Assembly (NCBI RefSeq): GCF_018140925.1
Contig: NZ_CP073315.1
Location: 3,906,001-3,970,000, forward strand
Length of the DNA stretch: 64,000 nt
Direction of reading: 5' to 3'
From: Psychrobacillus sp. INOP01
Lineage (GTDB): Bacteria; Bacillota; Bacilli; Bacillales_A; Planococcaceae
The number at the start of each line of letters is the position of its first letter. Within the stretch, counting starts at the first letter, position 1. The notes beneath the pieces are model-generated. The model saw only the letters and a program-made list of their open reading frames with translations, made no database searches and was not told where the DNA came from. Below, in pieces: positions 63,990 through 64,000 of this stretch. A program made the translations under genes and the position numbers.

Positions 63990-64000
63990 GCTAAAGCAAA
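63964..64000 (+). CDS. panC: Pantothenate synthetase PanC (3' partial, window end)
   Basis: Only twelve codons are visible: ATG 63964 with GGAGGCAATC directly upstream, reading [12 protein letters not shown]. The opening resembles PanC starts (M-x-x-I-x-x-I-x-x-L), and panC follows panB in Bacillales. The call is by position and start only. It begins 26 bp before the panB stop. Confidence 0.75.
   Translation, partial: MQTIQTINELKQ

Overview
The window is AT-rich Firmicutes chromosome from an endospore-forming, aerobic, bacillithiol- and menaquinone-using member of the Bacillales. The protein sequences and the mix of shared and missing genes look most like Planococcaceae (Psychrobacillus / Lysinibacillus / Sporosarcina relatives); the genus is an inference. 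Gene order follows the Bacillus subtilis interval from spoIIA to pan almost exactly, so most calls rest on both motifs and synteny. No tRNA, rRNA, CRISPR array, intact insertion sequence or prophage was seen.

Layout. (1) 1-2931: end of the spoIIA operon (spoIIAA, spoIIAB, sigF) running straight into spoVAF. (2) 3000-7889: lysA, a 33-codon membrane microprotein, an orphan ribT, ypuF on the opposite strand, scpAB (condensin partners) and a D,D-carboxypeptidase. (3) 7997-16927: rluB, cytochrome c biogenesis and respiratory control (resABCDE), then the ECF sigma factor sigX with its anti-sigma rsiX. (4) 17248-18778: FMN-riboswitch-controlled riboflavin transporter ribU, and ferredoxin on the minus strand. 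(5) 18889-24571: ypbB-recQ, a LysM protein, a CBS-domain protein, a phosphoesterase, and ypdA. (6) 24857-30011: small lipoprotein, asparaginase, prsW, spore-cortex lysis pair sleB-ypeB, c-di-GMP receptor motI. (7) 30185-38612: cmk-plsC-S1-like protein, der, gpsA, yphE, yphF, spoIVA, hup. (8) 38847-43969: folE, mtrB (TRAP), menaquinone genes hepS-menG-hepT, ndk, cheR. (9) 44290-50452: aromatic supra-operon aroC-aroB-aroH-hisC-tyrA-aroA, without the trp genes. (10) 50659-55111: ypiA, ypiB, ypiF and the cytochrome bc complex qcrABC. (11) 55462-64000: ypjA, a zinc peptidase, a YitT-family protein, then ypjD-dapB-mgsA-bshA-cca-birA and the start of the panBC operon.

The coding part is conventional housekeeping plus sporulation. 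The least explained material is intergenic: three degenerate tandem arrays with a period close to 21 bp (16991-17139, 25141-25266, 42883-43087), the last with a higher-order four-unit pattern; three dispersed-repeat families with two copies each in the window; an orphan minus-strand terminator hairpin; and a structured leader before panB. Relative to B. subtilis, several blocks are absent from their usual places (spoVAA-AE, the ribDEAH genes, spmAB, trpEDCFBA, bshB1). Start codons were moved from the longest frame wherever a Shine-Dalgarno sequence and family alignment agreed.
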